Positions 1-11,606 of a stretch of DNA of 64,000 nt are shown in pieces. Where the stretch lies: NCBI RefSeq assembly GCF_003952525.1, contig NZ_CP034451.1:806001-870000 (forward strand). The letters run 5' to 3'. The notes under the pieces were generated by a model. That model ran no database searches. It saw nothing but the letters and a program-made list of their open reading frames with translations, and had not been told where the DNA came from. Position numbers and translations under genes: made by a program. This DNA comes from Mesorhizobium sp. M3A.F.Ca.ET.080.04.2.1. GTDB taxonomy: Bacteria > Pseudomonadota > Alphaproteobacteria > Rhizobiales > Rhizobiaceae. How positions within the stretch are numbered: position 1 is the first letter of the stretch; the number at the start of each line of letters is the position of its first letter.

Positions 1-1
1 C

Positions 2-835
2 TGCTTCGCCTATCGTTTCCAGGAAGCGGGCGAGACGGATGCAGAATATGCCGCGCGCGCGGCACAGGCGCTGGAGGACAAGATCCTCGAGCTCGGGCCT
101 GAAACGATCATGGCCTTCGTTGCCGAAACGGTGGTCGGCGCGACGGCAGGCGCCGTGCCGCCGGTGGCGGATTACCTCCGCCGCATCCGCGAAATCTGCG
201 ACCGCCACGGCGTCCTGCTGATCCTCGACGAGGTCATGTGCGGCATGGGCCGCACCGGAACGCTGCATGCCTGCGAGCAGGACGGCGTCGTTCCCGACCT
301 GATGACGATCGCCAAAGGGCTGGGCGGCGGCTATCAACCGATCGGCGCCGTCCTGCTCAGCCGAAAGATATTCGATGCGTTCGCGAACGGCTCGGGCCTT
401 TTCCAGCACGGCCACACCTATATCGGCCATCCCATGGCCTGTGCGGCGGCACTTGCCGTTCGGGAGGTGATCGCCCGCGACAGGCTGCTCGAAAACGTCA
501 GAGCCATGGGCCACTATCTGTCGCGCCGGCTTGGCGAGCGGTTCAGCAATCATCCTAATGTCGGCGACGTCCGCGGGCGCGGCCTGTTCATGGGCGTCGA
601 ACTGGTCGAAGACCGTTCGACCAGGCAGCCGTTCGATCCGAAGCGGAAACTGCATGCGAGGATCAAGAAGGCGGCGATGGCGCGTGGGCTTCTCGTGTAC
701 CCCATGGGAGGCACGATCGACGGGGTCAATGGCGACCACGTGCTTCTCGCGCCACCGTTCATCAGCGGCGAGCAGGTCATCGATGCGATCGTCGAACGCC
801 TCGACGATGCCATCCGGGATGCATTGCGGGCCTGA
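2..835 (+). CDS. Class III (PLP-dependent) aminotransferase, 5' partial
   Basis: The reading frame is open from the first bases of the window, so the N-terminal part is missing and about 277 residues remain. It belongs to the class III (acetylornithine/omega-amino acid) aminotransferases. Visible hallmarks are LLILDEVMCGMGRTG, containing the Asp that holds the PLP pyridine nitrogen, and IAKGLGGGYQP, containing the Schiff-base lysine (codon 314-316), followed by the FQHGHTYIGHP segment. The reaction is transfer of an amino group between an amine or amino acid and a keto acid. The substrate cannot be read from the sequence, and the upstream genes that might tell are outside the window. The C-terminus looks complete. 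Confidence 0.93.
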   Translation, partial: CFAYRFQEAGETDAEYAARAAQALEDKILELGPETIMAFVAETVVGATAGAVPPVADYLRRIREICDRHGVLLILDEVMCGMGRTGTLHACEQDGVVPDLMTIAKGLGGGYQPIGAVLLSRKIFDAFANGSGLFQHGHTYIGHPMACAAALAVREVIARDRLLENVRAMGHYLSRRLGERFSNHPNVGDVRGRGLFMGVELVEDRSTRQPFDPKRKLHARIKKAAMARGLLVYPMGGTIDGVNGDHVLLAPPFISGEQVIDAIVERLDDAIRDALRA

Positions 836-983
836 GCCGGACAGCCAAGGGTTGGCCAGCCGGACCGCGACGAGGGCTGCGCTCGTCCAGGTCGACAGGA
901 TGACCGGACCAGGGCCGGATTGGGCTGGCATTGATGGGGGCAATGGTCCAAGAAGGATCACTCGAACGTGATTGCCCTTCCAG

Positions 984-2222
984 ATGTCCTCTATCCGCCC
1001 GCTGATCCCTCTCCTCATTGCCGCAGGCATCCTGCTCGGCGGCAACGGACTGCAGGGCACGCTGATTGCATTGCGCGGCGCGCGGGAAGGCTTTTCCGCC
1101 TCCGACATCGGCCTGATGGGCACGTTCTACTTCGCCGGCTTCCTGCTCGGCTGCCTTGCGGTCACCCACATCCTCAAGGCCGTCGGCCATGTACGGACGT
1201 TCTCGGCACTCGCCGCGATCGCTTCGGTCGGCACGCTGCTCTTGGTGCTTGTTATCAACCCGGTGATGTGGTGCGCGATACGCTTTGCCGGCGGCTTCTG
1301 CTTCGCCGGCCTGTTCACCGTCATGGAGGCATGGCTCAATTCAGGCGTCGGCAACAAGGACCGTGCCCGGGTGCTCGCCATCTACCGCATGGTCGACATC
1401 GGCTCGGTGACCAGCGCGCAGTTCCTGATCCCGGTGTTCGGCGCCGGCGGCTTCGCCATCTTCGCCGTGATGTCGATGATGATCACCTTGTCGCTGGTGC
1501 CGGTCTCGCTTGGTGACCGCTCCAATCCGGCGCCGCCGGAAGAGGTCAAGCTCGACCTGCCGCGGGTGTGGCGGATCTCGCCGCTCGGCTCGATCGGCTG
1601 CATCGCCGTCGGAGTGACCAACAGCGCCTTCCGCACGCTGTCCCCGGTCTATGCCGAGGAGATCGGCATGTCGGTTGCCGACGTCGTGACCTTCGTCAGC
1701 GTCGGCATCTTTGGCGGGGCGCTTATCCAGTATCCGCTCGGCTATCTCTCCGACCGCTGGGACCGGCGCTCGGTGCTGCTGACGACAACATGCTGCGCCA
1801 TGCTCGCGGCGCTGGCGCTGGCCTTCGTGGCGCGCAGCGACCCGTTCCTCAACTTCGTCATCGTCTTCATCTTCGGCAGCTTCGCCATGCCGCTTTACTC
1901 GCTGTCGGCGGCACATTCCAATGACCGCGCAGGCAAGGGTGAATTCGTGCTAATCAATGCGGCGCTGATGCTGTTCTATTCCTTCGGCGCCATCGGCGGG
2001 CCGATCGCGGCATCGGCGGTGATGCAATTCTTCGGGCCGAGCGCGCTCTTCATCTTCAGTGCAGCCGTCTACGCCATTCTCATCATCGTGATCCTCTACC
2101 GGATGCAGGTCCGATCCGGCGTTCCGGCCGACAATCGGAGCCGCTTCACCGCGCTTTTGCGAACCTCGACATTGTTCGGGCGACTGGCGCGCCGAAACGG
2201 CGATCCGGACGCAGCCGGCTAG
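984..2222 (+). CDS. MFS transporter, YcaD-like
   Basis: An integral membrane protein of about 412 residues with roughly twelve hydrophobic segments, typical of the major facilitator superfamily. The loop between segments 2 and 3 and the FCFAGLFTVMEAWLNSG stretch near residue 115 resemble the YcaD/MFS_1-like group of putative efflux carriers. The ATG at 984 (MSSIRPLIPLL) is preferred over an in-frame TTG at 972 because it begins just before the first membrane segment. No Shine-Dalgarno sequence is clear for either start. The substrate is unknown. It stands alone between the aminotransferase and RNase D, and a palindromic repeat follows its stop directly. Confidence 0.85.
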   Translation: MSSIRPLIPLLIAAGILLGGNGLQGTLIALRGAREGFSASDIGLMGTFYFAGFLLGCLAVTHILKAVGHVRTFSALAAIASVGTLLLVLVINPVMWCAIRFAGGFCFAGLFTVMEAWLNSGVGNKDRARVLAIYRMVDIGSVTSAQFLIPVFGAGGFAIFAVMSMMITLSLVPVSLGDRSNPAPPEEVKLDLPRVWRISPLGSIGCIAVGVTNSAFRTLSPVYAEEIGMSVADVVTFVSVGIFGGALIQYPLGYLSDRWDRRSVLLTTTCCAMLAALALAFVARSDPFLNFVIVFIFGSFAMPLYSLSAAHSNDRAGKGEFVLINAALMLFYSFGAIGGPIAASAVMQFFGPSALFIFSAAVYAILIIVILYRMQVRSGVPADNRSRFTALLRTSTLFGRLARRNGDPDAAG

Positions 2223-2318
2223 AGAGGTTCAGCGTCCGGTAGAAACGCTGAGCCCTCTAACCGATTGTTTTTGCGCAATTCCAGGCCGAAAACCGTTGCA
2301 CAGTTTTCCTGGAATTGC
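2223..2318. repeat. Pair of adjacent palindromes (rhizobial intergenic repeat type)
   Basis: Two hairpin-forming inverted repeats lie back to back. The first (2223-2259) pairs AGAGGTTCAGCGT with ACGCTGAGCCCTCT. The second (2275-2318) pairs GCAATTCCAG with CTGGAATTGC and carries GAAAAC/GTTTTC inside. The second type recurs in degenerate form at 8822-8870. The position right after the MFS stop could make the first hairpin a terminator, but the sequence family suggests the dispersed palindromic elements common in rhizobia. Confidence 0.7.
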
Positions 2319-2391
2319 TCCAGCGGCGGCTTGACGAAAGCGCCTGCGGCTGGAATGGAGAGAGACCTGATTTTTTGCCAAAAGCGATTTG

Positions 2392-3543
2392 ATGCACGTC
2401 ATCACCACCCAGGAAGAACTCGAGAGCGTCATCGCGGCGTTCGAAAAGTCCGAATTCGTCACCGTCGACACCGAATTCATCCGCGAGACGACTTTCTGGC
2501 CGATTCTTTGCCTGATCCAGATGGCTGCACCCGGACTGACGGCGCTGATCGATCCGCTATCGCCCGACATCGACCTGAAGCCGTTCTTCCGGCTGATGGC
2601 CAACGAAGCGGTCATCAAGGTCTTTCACGCCGCCCGCCAGGACATCGAAATCATCGTCCACCTCGGCGACCTCGTGCCGCATCCGGTATTCGATACCCAG
2701 GTGGCGGCGATGGTGTGCGGCTTCGGCGACAGCGTGTCCTACGACCAGCTGGTGCAGCGCGTCACCGGCGCCCGGCTCGATAAATCCTCGCGCTTCACCG
2801 ACTGGCGCCATCGGCCGCTATCCGACAAGCAGCTCGAATACGCGCTCGCCGACGTCACCCATCTGATCAAGGTCTATCAGCATCTCAGCGCCGAGCTGGA
2901 GCGCGAGGATCGCGCCCACTGGCTGAACGAAGAGATGGACGTGCTGACCTCGCGCGAGACCTATGACCCGCACCCCGAGGATGCATGGAAGCGCCTGAAG
3001 ATGCGGCTGCGCAAGCCGCAGGAGCTTGCCGTCGTGCAGGCGGTTGCCGCCTGGCGCGAGCGCGAGGCGCGCGAGCGCGACGTGCCGCGCGGCCGCGTGC
3101 TCAAGGATGACGCCATCTACGAGATCGCGCAGCAGGCGCCGCGCGATGCGACAGCGCTCGGCCGGTTGCGCACCACGCCCAAGGGCTGGGAACGCTCTGC
3201 GACGGCAACGGCGCTGCTGGCAGCCGTCAACGCGGCGCTCGCCGTGCCGAAGGAAGCGATGCCGAAACTGCCCAAGACGTTCCAGCCACCCGAAGGCTCG
3301 AACGCGGCTGCCGAACTGCTCAAGGTGCTGCTGAGGATCGTCGCCGAGAAGGAGGGCGTCGCGTCCAAGGTTCTCGCTTCCAGCGACGACATCGACCGCA
3401 TCGCCGCCGAGGGCGATGCCGCCGAGGTGCCGGCGCTGCAAGGCTGGCGGCGCGCGGTGTTCGGCGAGCAGGCGCTGAGACTGGTGCGCGGCGAAATCGG
3501 CATCAAGTTCGATAAGCGCAAGATCGCTGTGTTCGATTTGTAG
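2392..3543 (+). CDS. rnd: Ribonuclease D
   Basis: A 383-residue 3'-5' exoribonuclease involved in tRNA 3'-end maturation. The DEDD exonuclease domain occupies about residues 1-175. VDTEF supplies D26 and E28, FHAARQD the third acidic residue, and the YALADVTHL motif the Tyr and last Asp. An HRDC-type helical region follows (about 205-290, PRGRVLKDDAIYEIAQ). The ATG at 2392 is taken rather than the preceding TTG. Length and domain order are normal for alphaproteobacterial RNase D. The gene stands alone, with a convergent MAPEG gene 42 bases downstream. Confidence 0.95.
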   Translation: MHVITTQEELESVIAAFEKSEFVTVDTEFIRETTFWPILCLIQMAAPGLTALIDPLSPDIDLKPFFRLMANEAVIKVFHAARQDIEIIVHLGDLVPHPVFDTQVAAMVCGFGDSVSYDQLVQRVTGARLDKSSRFTDWRHRPLSDKQLEYALADVTHLIKVYQHLSAELEREDRAHWLNEEMDVLTSRETYDPHPEDAWKRLKMRLRKPQELAVVQAVAAWREREARERDVPRGRVLKDDAIYEIAQQAPRDATALGRLRTTPKGWERSATATALLAAVNAALAVPKEAMPKLPKTFQPPEGSNAAAELLKVLLRIVAEKEGVASKVLASSDDIDRIAAEGDAAEVPALQGWRRAVFGEQALRLVRGEIGIKFDKRKIAVFDL

Positions 3544-3584
3544 CGCCCTCACCTTCTCCCGCAAGGAAAGAAGCTCAGGAGAGC

Positions 3585-4004
3585 TCACACCACGCCAAGC
3601 AGGTGCAGGGCGAACCAGATCCAGGCCACCAAGAGGATACCGGCGCCGAGAAAGAAGGCGCGGCTGCGGTGCAGCACATGATTCCTGTTGAGATGCACCC
3701 AGGCATGGACATAGCGCGTGACGATGAAAAGCCACATCAGCACCAGCGTCAGGTAGTTGACGCCGTTGGTGACGAAGAGCGCCAGGCACAGGACGTGGAA
3801 GAGAACCGGCAGTTCAAACTGGTTGATCAGGTTGTTGGCGACGGTGACGCTCGAGGCCGGCTCGGTGGAGCGGACCTTGTACTGGCTGAGCTTGGCCTCG
3901 CCGGATTGCACGGCGAGGTAGCGCCGCTTCAGCATGACCAGGTAAACGATGTAGACGAGCAGCACATGCGCCAGCATCGGCCAGAAAATGGCGGTTTGGT
4001 TCAC
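3585..4004 (-). CDS. MAPEG family membrane protein
   Basis: A 139-residue membrane protein with about four hydrophobic helices, fitting the MAPEG family (membrane-associated eicosanoid/glutathione metabolism proteins). The NNLINQFELPVLFHVLC stretch around residues 57-73 is the typical family core, followed by YVHAWVHLNRNHVLHRS. In bacteria such proteins are mostly of unknown substrate, and some are glutathione transferases. It lies 19 bases downstream of the membrane gene at 4024-4662 on the same strand and may be cotranscribed with it and guaB. Confidence 0.88.
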   Translation of the reverse strand: MNQTAIFWPMLAHVLLVYIVYLVMLKRRYLAVQSGEAKLSQYKVRSTEPASSVTVANNLINQFELPVLFHVLCLALFVTNGVNYLTLVLMWLFIVTRYVHAWVHLNRNHVLHRSRAFFLGAGILLVAWIWFALHLLGVV

Positions 4005-4023
4005 CTGTCGCCCCCTGCCCTGC

Positions 4024-6124
<2,101 letters not shown>

Positions 6125-6334
6125 TCATGAATGCCGAAAAGGCGCTGGACCGCGATGACCAGCGCCGACTCTCATCTTCCCTTTCAGGATTGGCGCTGGC
6201 TGGTAACACGTCCTGTTGCCGATGAAAAGCCGAACCTTGCGGTCCATCGCAAAGTGTTGGGCGTTTCCATTCTGGAGCCACCAGCGGTTGCGGTCGCACA
6301 AAAGTGACAGCAATTTAATACGACATCCGGGGCA

Positions 6335-7822
6335 ATGCGTGATAACCGCCCGGTCGTGCCGGCTCGGCCTCGAATCGCGAAGACAAGTCAGGGCGTTCCC
6401 TTGAACCGCATCATCCCGCTCATCCTGGCGGTCGCACTCTTCATGGAGAACATGGATTCGACCGTGATCGCGACCTCGCTGCCGGCGATTGCCATCGACA
6501 TCCATACCAGCCCGATCGCGCTCAAGCTGGCGCTGACAGCCTATCTCGTGTCGCTGGCGATCTTCATTCCGATCAGCGGCTGGATGGCGGACCGGTTCGG
6601 GGCCAAGAATGTCTTTCGCGCCGCGATCACCGTCTTCATCGCCGGTTCGGTCGCTTGCGCATTCTCCGACTCGCTGCCAGCCTTTGTCGTGTCGCGCTTC
6701 CTGCAGGGCATGGGCGGTGCCATGATGACGCCGGTCGGGCGCCTCGTGCTGGTGCGCGCCACACCGAAGAGCGAGCTTGTCGCGGCAATGTCCTGGCTGA
6801 CGGTGCCGGCGCTCGTCGGACCGCTGGTCGGCCCGCCGATCGGCGGCTTCATCACCACTTATTTCACCTGGCACTGGATCTTCCTGATCAATGTGCCGAT
6901 CGGGCTGCTGGGCATCTGGCTTGCCACCCGCTTCCTGCCGGAGACGGAGTCGACCGAGACCCCGCCGCTGGATTTTCCGGGCTTCGTGCTCAGCGGGCTT
7001 GCCGCGTCGGGCATTGTTTTCGGGCTTTCTGTGATCAGCCTGCCGGCGCTGCCGCCGATCGCCGGCTTCATCACGGTGGCAGTCGGTGTCATCTCGGGCG
7101 TACTCTATCTCCTGCACGCGCGGCGCGCCAAAAACCCTCTGCTGGCGCTTGAGCTCTTCCGCAACCAGGTGTTTCGCTCCTCGGTGCTGGGCGGATCGCT
7201 GTTCCGCGTCGGCATCGGCGCGGTGCCATTCCTGCTGCCGCTGATGTTCCAGATCGGCTTCGGGCTGACGCCGTTCCAGTCCGGCATGATCACCTTCGTC
7301 TCGGCCATCGGCGCCATCGGCATGAAGTTCGTCACCGCGCTGCTTTTCCGCCTGGCAGGGTTCCGGCGGGTGCTGATCTGGGGATCGCTGATCGCCGCGG
7401 GCTCGATCGCCATCTACGGTCTCTTCACGCCGCAAACGCCCTATGCGCTGATGCTCGCGATATTGCTGGTCGGCGGCTTCATCCGCTCGATGTTCTTCAC
7501 CGGCGTCAATGCACTCTCCTATGCCGAGGTCTCGGCCGCCGACACCAGCAAGGCGACGCCGATCACTGCGGTATTCCAGCAGCTCTCGATCGCGCTCGGC
7601 GTGGCGCTGGCCGGCGGCATCCTGGAAGTATCGACGTCGATCCATCGCGGGCCGCTGACGCTCAATGATTTCCACATTGCCTTCGTCATCGTCGCAGCGG
7701 TTTCGGCGGCGGCGTCGCTGACCTTCATGCGGCTGGCGCCCGATGCCGGCAATGCGGTGTCGGGCCACGGCCGGCTAACAACGCCGAAGACGCTGGAGCC
7801 GGCGGCTACGGCTGGGAAGTGA
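6335..7822 (+). CDS. MFS multidrug efflux transporter, DHA2/EmrB type
   Basis: A 495-residue carrier with about fourteen hydrophobic segments, typical of the 14-helix drug:proton antiporter family. It begins with LFMENMDSTVIATSLPAIA, the DHA2 motif of the first helix, followed by GWMADRFGAKNVFR, the motif A loop after helix 2. An in-frame TTG at 6401 (LNRIIPLIL) would start right at the first helix and is a credible alternative to the ATG at 6335. Expected role is proton-driven export of drugs or other hydrophobic compounds. No cognate EmrA-like gene is adjacent. Confidence 0.88.
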   Translation: MRDNRPVVPARPRIAKTSQGVPLNRIIPLILAVALFMENMDSTVIATSLPAIAIDIHTSPIALKLALTAYLVSLAIFIPISGWMADRFGAKNVFRAAITVFIAGSVACAFSDSLPAFVVSRFLQGMGGAMMTPVGRLVLVRATPKSELVAAMSWLTVPALVGPLVGPPIGGFITTYFTWHWIFLINVPIGLLGIWLATRFLPETESTETPPLDFPGFVLSGLAASGIVFGLSVISLPALPPIAGFITVAVGVISGVLYLLHARRAKNPLLALELFRNQVFRSSVLGGSLFRVGIGAVPFLLPLMFQIGFGLTPFQSGMITFVSAIGAIGMKFVTALLFRLAGFRRVLIWGSLIAAGSIAIYGLFTPQTPYALMLAILLVGGFIRSMFFTGVNALSYAEVSAADTSKATPITAVFQQLSIALGVALAGGILEVSTSIHRGPLTLNDFHIAFVIVAAVSAAASLTFMRLAPDAGNAVSGHGRLTTPKTLEPAATAGK

Positions 7823-7864
7823 GCGGCGGAGCACAGCGCCAGAATTTTTAAGCTGGCAGGACAG

Positions 7865-8022
7865 CGCCCCCCTCTGGCCTGCCGGCCATCTCCCCCACTT
7901 GGGGGGAGATCGGACTTCACGCCGGCTTTCGCCAATCTCCAACCTCGCAGAACTAGGCGGAGCGCCGAAATCGCCAATCTCCCCCCTTGTGGGGGAGATG
8001 TCCGGAAGGACAGAGGGGGGCG
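7865..8022. repeat. Palindromic repeat family A, copy 1
   Basis: An imperfect inverted repeat of about 158 bases starting CGCCCCCCTCTGGCCTGCC and ending in the complementary CAGAGGGGGGCG. Two internal short hairpins are built of CTCCCCC and GGGGGAG. The same element recurs at 41183-41338 and 43346-43502 with the arms conserved and the centre variable. It lies in the intergenic region between the DHA2 carrier and rlmE, which are convergent. Confidence 0.85.
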
Positions 8023-8055
8023 CGAAGGATCGCTGCTAAGCACCTTTAGCCGGCG

Positions 8056-8751
8056 CTATCCCTTGAACTCCTTCGCCAGCAGATAAAGCTCCACGGACTC
8101 GTCCCGCGAGGCCGGCGGCTTGACGTGGTGGACCGAGCGGAAGTTCTGCTTGAGCCGCGACAGAAGCTCATTTTCCGCGCCGCCCTGGAAGGTCTTGGCG
8201 AGCAAATGCCCGCCGGGCTTCAGCACGGAAAGCGCGAAGTCGGCCGCCACCTCGCAAAGATGCATGGTGCGCAAATGGTCGGTGCGGCGATGCCCCGTTG
8301 TTGGCGCGGCCATGTCCGACAGCACGACGTCGGGCTGGCCGCCGAGCGCCTCGGAAAGCTTTCGCGGCGCGTCCGGATCGAGGAAATCCAGCTGCAGGAT
8401 GGCCGCGCCCGGCACGGCGTCCATTTCGAGATAGTCGATACCGACGACGTGCGGGTTCTCGGCCGTCGATTTCGTGCGCGCCGCCGCCACCTGGCACCAG
8501 CCGCCGGGCGCCGCGCCGAGGTCGATCACCTTCATGCCGGGTTTCAGCAGATGATGCTTGTCGTCGATCTCGATCAGCTTATAGGCCGCGCGCGACCTGA
8601 AACCGTCGGCCTTGGAGCGCTGCACGTAGGGATCATTCATGTGACGCTCGAGCCAGCGGCGCGAGGATTCCTTCAGGCCGCTCTTTTTCTTGATCCTCGT
8701 CTTCAGCACGCGTATGCTGGCCGAGCCCGGTTTTTCCGGCTTTTTCGTCAT
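8056..8751 (-). CDS. rlmE: 23S rRNA (uridine-2'-O) methyltransferase RlmE (FtsJ)
   Basis: About 231 residues. It methylates the 2'-OH of a uridine in the A-loop of 23S rRNA. Seen are the SAM-binding motif [15 protein letters not shown], an acidic [10 protein letters not shown] strand, VVLSDMAAP with the catalytic Asp, and LLAKTFQGG with the catalytic Lys, giving the K-D-K-E arrangement. The ATG at 8751 (MTKKPEKPG) opens the basic N-terminal tail usual in rhizobia, and longer in-frame starts run into repeat DNA. The Ppx/GppA gene lies upstream on the same strand, separated by a repeat-filled gap. Confidence 0.95.
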   Translation of the reverse strand: MTKKPEKPGSASIRVLKTRIKKKSGLKESSRRWLERHMNDPYVQRSKADGFRSRAAYKLIEIDDKHHLLKPGMKVIDLGAAPGGWCQVAAARTKSTAENPHVVGIDYLEMDAVPGAAILQLDFLDPDAPRKLSEALGGQPDVVLSDMAAPTTGHRRTDHLRTMHLCEVAADFALSVLKPGGHLLAKTFQGGAENELLSRLKQNFRSVHHVKPPASRDESVELYLLAKEFKG

Positions 8752-8821
8752 GAACGATCTCTTTTGAGCACGATCGTCTCCAGAACCGGCTCCCACTTTG
8801 GGGTCATGCTCACCCTTCTCT

Positions 8822-8985
8822 ACGCGATTCCCGGCGCAAAACCGCTGCACGGTTTTTGCTGGAATTGCCTAGAGCATGACGCCGAAAAGTGTGAAGTGGT
8901 TTTCGAACGACATCATGCTCTATCTCTTTGATTTAGAGCCGGATTCAGATTTCGGATCGACTCGATCCGAAATCATCCGGCTCTA
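8822..8985. repeat. Composite of three intergenic palindromes
   Basis: Three different dyads are packed in the gap between ppx and rlmE. The first (8822-8870) is related to the one at 2275-2318, with GCAAAACCG and CGGTTTTTGC arms. The second (8871-8922) starts AGAGCATGACGCCGAAAAG and ends CATCATGCTCT. The third (8933-8985) pairs TAGAGCCGGAT and GATTTCGGATCG with CGATCCGAAATC and CCGGCTCTA. Weak relatives of the second type are seen near 54985-55110 and 58387-58497. The third overlaps the ppx stop and could act as a terminator on transcripts of either strand. Confidence 0.75.
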
Positions 8986-10293
8986 GCGCCGCCAGGCGCC
9001 GTCGTCGGCCATCAATTCGCTCAAGATGCCCTCGCGCAAGCCGCGGTCGGCGACGCGCAGGCGCTCGGACGGCCATACGCCGCGGATTGCCTCCAGGATG
9101 GCGCAGCCGGCGAGCACGAGGTCGGCACGGTCGGCGCCGATGCAGGGATTGGCGACGCGCTGCTGGAAATCCCAGCCGATCAGCTTCTCCACCATGCGGT
9201 CGACGCTCTCGCGGTTCATCCAAAGTCCATCGACGCGGCGGCGGTCATAGCGATCGAGATCGAGATGGACGCCGGCGAGCGTCGTCACCGTGCCGGAAGT
9301 GCCGAGCAGGTGGAAGTTGGGGCTGGCCAGCACATGCGCGAGCCGGTCGCGCCCGTCGAACGCCTTGAGCCGCACCGCAACGTCCTCGACCATGGCGGCG
9401 AAGGTCTCGCGCGTGACGGTGCGGCCGCCGAAGCGCTCGGCGAGCGAGACGACACCCACGGGAAGCGACGTCCAGGAGACGATGTGATTGGCAAGACGCG
9501 GCGAGCGGTGGCCGCGGGTAAGATCAATCAGTGCGATCTCGGAGGAGCCGCCGCCGATGTCGAACAGCACCACGCCTTGCGTGTCGCGCTCGACCAGCGA
9601 GCCGCATCCCGAAACGGCGAGGCGGGCCTCGGTCTGGCGGTCGATGATCTCGAGCTTCAAGCCTGCTTCGCGCTCGACCCTGTCCAGGAACTCGAGGCCG
9701 TTCTGGGCGGCGCGGCAGGCTTCCGTGGCGATCAGCCTCGCCTTGCGGATCTTGCGATTGCGCAGCTTGTCGCCACAGACCTTGAGCGCCTCGACGGCTC
9801 GGTCCATCGCCGCTTGACCGAGACGGCCGCTGGCGGCAAGTCCCTCGCCCAGCCTGACGATGCGCGAGAAGGCGTCGATGACGCGAAACTGGCCGTGCCG
9901 GCTGGGCACCGCGACCAGCAATCGGCAATTGTTGGTGCCGAGATCGAGCGCGGCGAAGACCGGCAGTTCCTGCTGCGGGGGACGCGGCGCGCCCTGTGCC
10001 GGCGTCGACTGAGGCGGCGTCGGCGCAGGCTCAGGCGGCAGGACGGCGGGTGCCGGGGACAGCGCCACGGCGCCGTTTTCATCACGGGCGAAAACCTTGC
10101 GGCCGCGCCGGCGCTTGCGCCGCTTGCGCGTCTTGCCCTTCTGGTGTTCGCCGGGACGGTCGGCATGCCTTGCACCCCGATGCTCGGCCGCGTGACGCTC
10201 CGATCGCCGCGCGGACGGGCCTGCCGGTTCTGACGGCGAAGCCCCGGGCATGCCCACTGCCGGCGCTCTGGCGCCGGTGTCGTGGTCTTCCAC
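8983..10293 (-). CDS. Ppx/GppA family phosphatase (exopolyphosphatase-like)
   Basis: About 436 residues. It is predicted to hydrolyse polyphosphate or pppGpp. The first 110 residues are a low-complexity tail: a Lys/Arg block (KGKTRKRRKRRRGRK), then a Pro-rich stretch. The actin-like ASKHA fold begins at FAALDLGTNNCRLLVA (phosphate 1 loop). IATEACRAAQNG and VVLFDIGGGSSEIALID (phosphate 2 loop) follow. The GTG at 10293 is chosen because AAGGA stands six bases before it; an ATG at 10251 is an alternative. It precedes rlmE on the same strand. Whether it is Ppx or GppA cannot be told from the sequence. Confidence 0.9.
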   Translation of the reverse strand: MEDHDTGARAPAVGMPGASPSEPAGPSARRSERHAAEHRGARHADRPGEHQKGKTRKRRKRRRGRKVFARDENGAVALSPAPAVLPPEPAPTPPQSTPAQGAPRPPQQELPVFAALDLGTNNCRLLVAVPSRHGQFRVIDAFSRIVRLGEGLAASGRLGQAAMDRAVEALKVCGDKLRNRKIRKARLIATEACRAAQNGLEFLDRVEREAGLKLEIIDRQTEARLAVSGCGSLVERDTQGVVLFDIGGGSSEIALIDLTRGHRSPRLANHIVSWTSLPVGVVSLAERFGGRTVTRETFAAMVEDVAVRLKAFDGRDRLAHVLASPNFHLLGTSGTVTTLAGVHLDLDRYDRRRVDGLWMNRESVDRMVEKLIGWDFQQRVANPCIGADRADLVLAGCAILEAIRGVWPSERLRVADRGLREGILSELMADDGAWRR

Positions 10294-10540
10294 TGTTGTT
10301 CCTTCCGGCACCGCGCGAACCGAAGAACGGACGCAGCTGGCGCTTTCATTGTTTCAAGTTGCAGCCAGACTAGCAGCGCCATCGCCGATCACCAAGAGCG
10401 TGAAAGCGAATTTTGCCGGCGATCCCTCTTGCAAAGGAGATCAGGGGTTCGCAGTTGAATAGCCGGCTTCGATCAGGCATGTCTCGAATGAGGGATCGGG
10501 CAACAGCAACCACTGAGCCGTAACGCATGACGACGACGCC

Positions 10541-11476
10541 ATGAACTGGAGGCGCTATTTCTGGCCGGTCATCGGCCTTGCGGCCGTGGCGTTCTCGCTG
10601 TGGCTGCTCATTCACGAATTGCGCGGCATCTCGCTGGACGATGTCTGGGCCGGCCTCGTCGCCATCCCGGCGCGCGGCTGGGTTCTGGCCGCGCTGAGCT
10701 CGACCGTCGCCTATGCGGCGCTTGCCGGCTACGACCACATCGCGCTGCTGCACATCGGCAAGAAGGTGTCGTGGCTGTTCGTGACACTGTGCTCCTTCAC
10801 CACCTATGCGCTCTCGCACAATATCGGCGGCTCCGTGTTTTCCGGCGCCGTCATCCGCTACCGCGCCTATGGCACCAAGGGGCTTACCGGCCAGGAGGTC
10901 GGCGTGCTGGTGGCGATCTGCTGGTTCACCTTCGTGCTATCCAGCATATTCGTGGGCGGCCTCGTGCTGGTCTGCGAACCCGAGATCATCGACCGGTTTT
11001 CGGGCACGCCGCACCACCACCTGGCGATGGCTGCCGGGGTCGGCATGCTGACTCTGGTCGGGGCTTACATTTTCGGCAGCTGGCTGCATCTCAGGCCGCT
11101 GAAGCTGGCAAGCTTCCAACTGCACTATCCGGCGCTGCCGATCGTGGCGCGGCAATTGCTGATCGGCCCGGTCGAGCTGCTTGCGGCAGCTGCGATCATC
11201 TTCTTTGCCCTGCCCGCGGCCGGCAATCCCGGATATTTCGTCATTCTCGGCGTGTTTCTGGTGTCGTTCTCGGTGGCGCAAATCTCGCACGCGCCAGGGG
11301 GCCTCGGGGTCTTCGAGGTCGTCTTCCTTGCGGGGCTGTCGCATATGGACCCGGTCGGCGTGCTGGCGGCGCTCCTGGTGTTCCGCCTGTTCTACCTGAT
11401 CATCCCGCTCCTGATCGGGCTGTGCGTGGTGCTGCTGTTCGAGCATTCGCAATACAGCCGCGGCGAGGGCCAATGA
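10541..11476 (+). CDS. UPF0104 / lysylphosphatidylglycerol synthase transmembrane family protein
   Basis: A 311-residue membrane protein with about eight hydrophobic helices. It resembles the flippase-like transmembrane domain of the MprF/UPF0104 family. Typical segments are ALSHNIGGSVFSGAVIRYR (residues about 88-106) and ISHAPGGLGVFEVVFLAGL (about 248-266). The cytosolic catalytic domain of true MprF is absent, so lysyl transfer is unlikely and lipid translocation is a guess. It is divergent from ppx and is followed by the tRNA-Gln gene. Confidence 0.85.
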   Translation: MNWRRYFWPVIGLAAVAFSLWLLIHELRGISLDDVWAGLVAIPARGWVLAALSSTVAYAALAGYDHIALLHIGKKVSWLFVTLCSFTTYALSHNIGGSVFSGAVIRYRAYGTKGLTGQEVGVLVAICWFTFVLSSIFVGGLVLVCEPEIIDRFSGTPHHHLAMAAGVGMLTLVGAYIFGSWLHLRPLKLASFQLHYPALPIVARQLLIGPVELLAAAAIIFFALPAAGNPGYFVILGVFLVSFSVAQISHAPGGLGVFEVVFLAGLSHMDPVGVLAALLVFRLFYLIIPLLIGLCVVLLFEHSQYSRGEGQ

Positions 11477-11606
11477 GCCGCCCGGCCGGATTGATCAAAA
11501 GCGGCGATTGAAACGCAGTGCGGGGTTGACTATTTTCGGGCGGCGGCTACAAGGCAGCGCTCGCGGCGTACAGCCGCCCGCTTCGCGTGTCGCCAGACGC
11601 GCCTGC

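Noticed and set aside
6125..7768. Long minus-strand open frame of about 547 codons opposite the DHA2 carrier
   Set aside because: Composition is extremely Arg/Asp/Glu-rich with no domain, as expected for the antisense of a high-GC gene. The plus strand encodes a clear 14-helix transporter.
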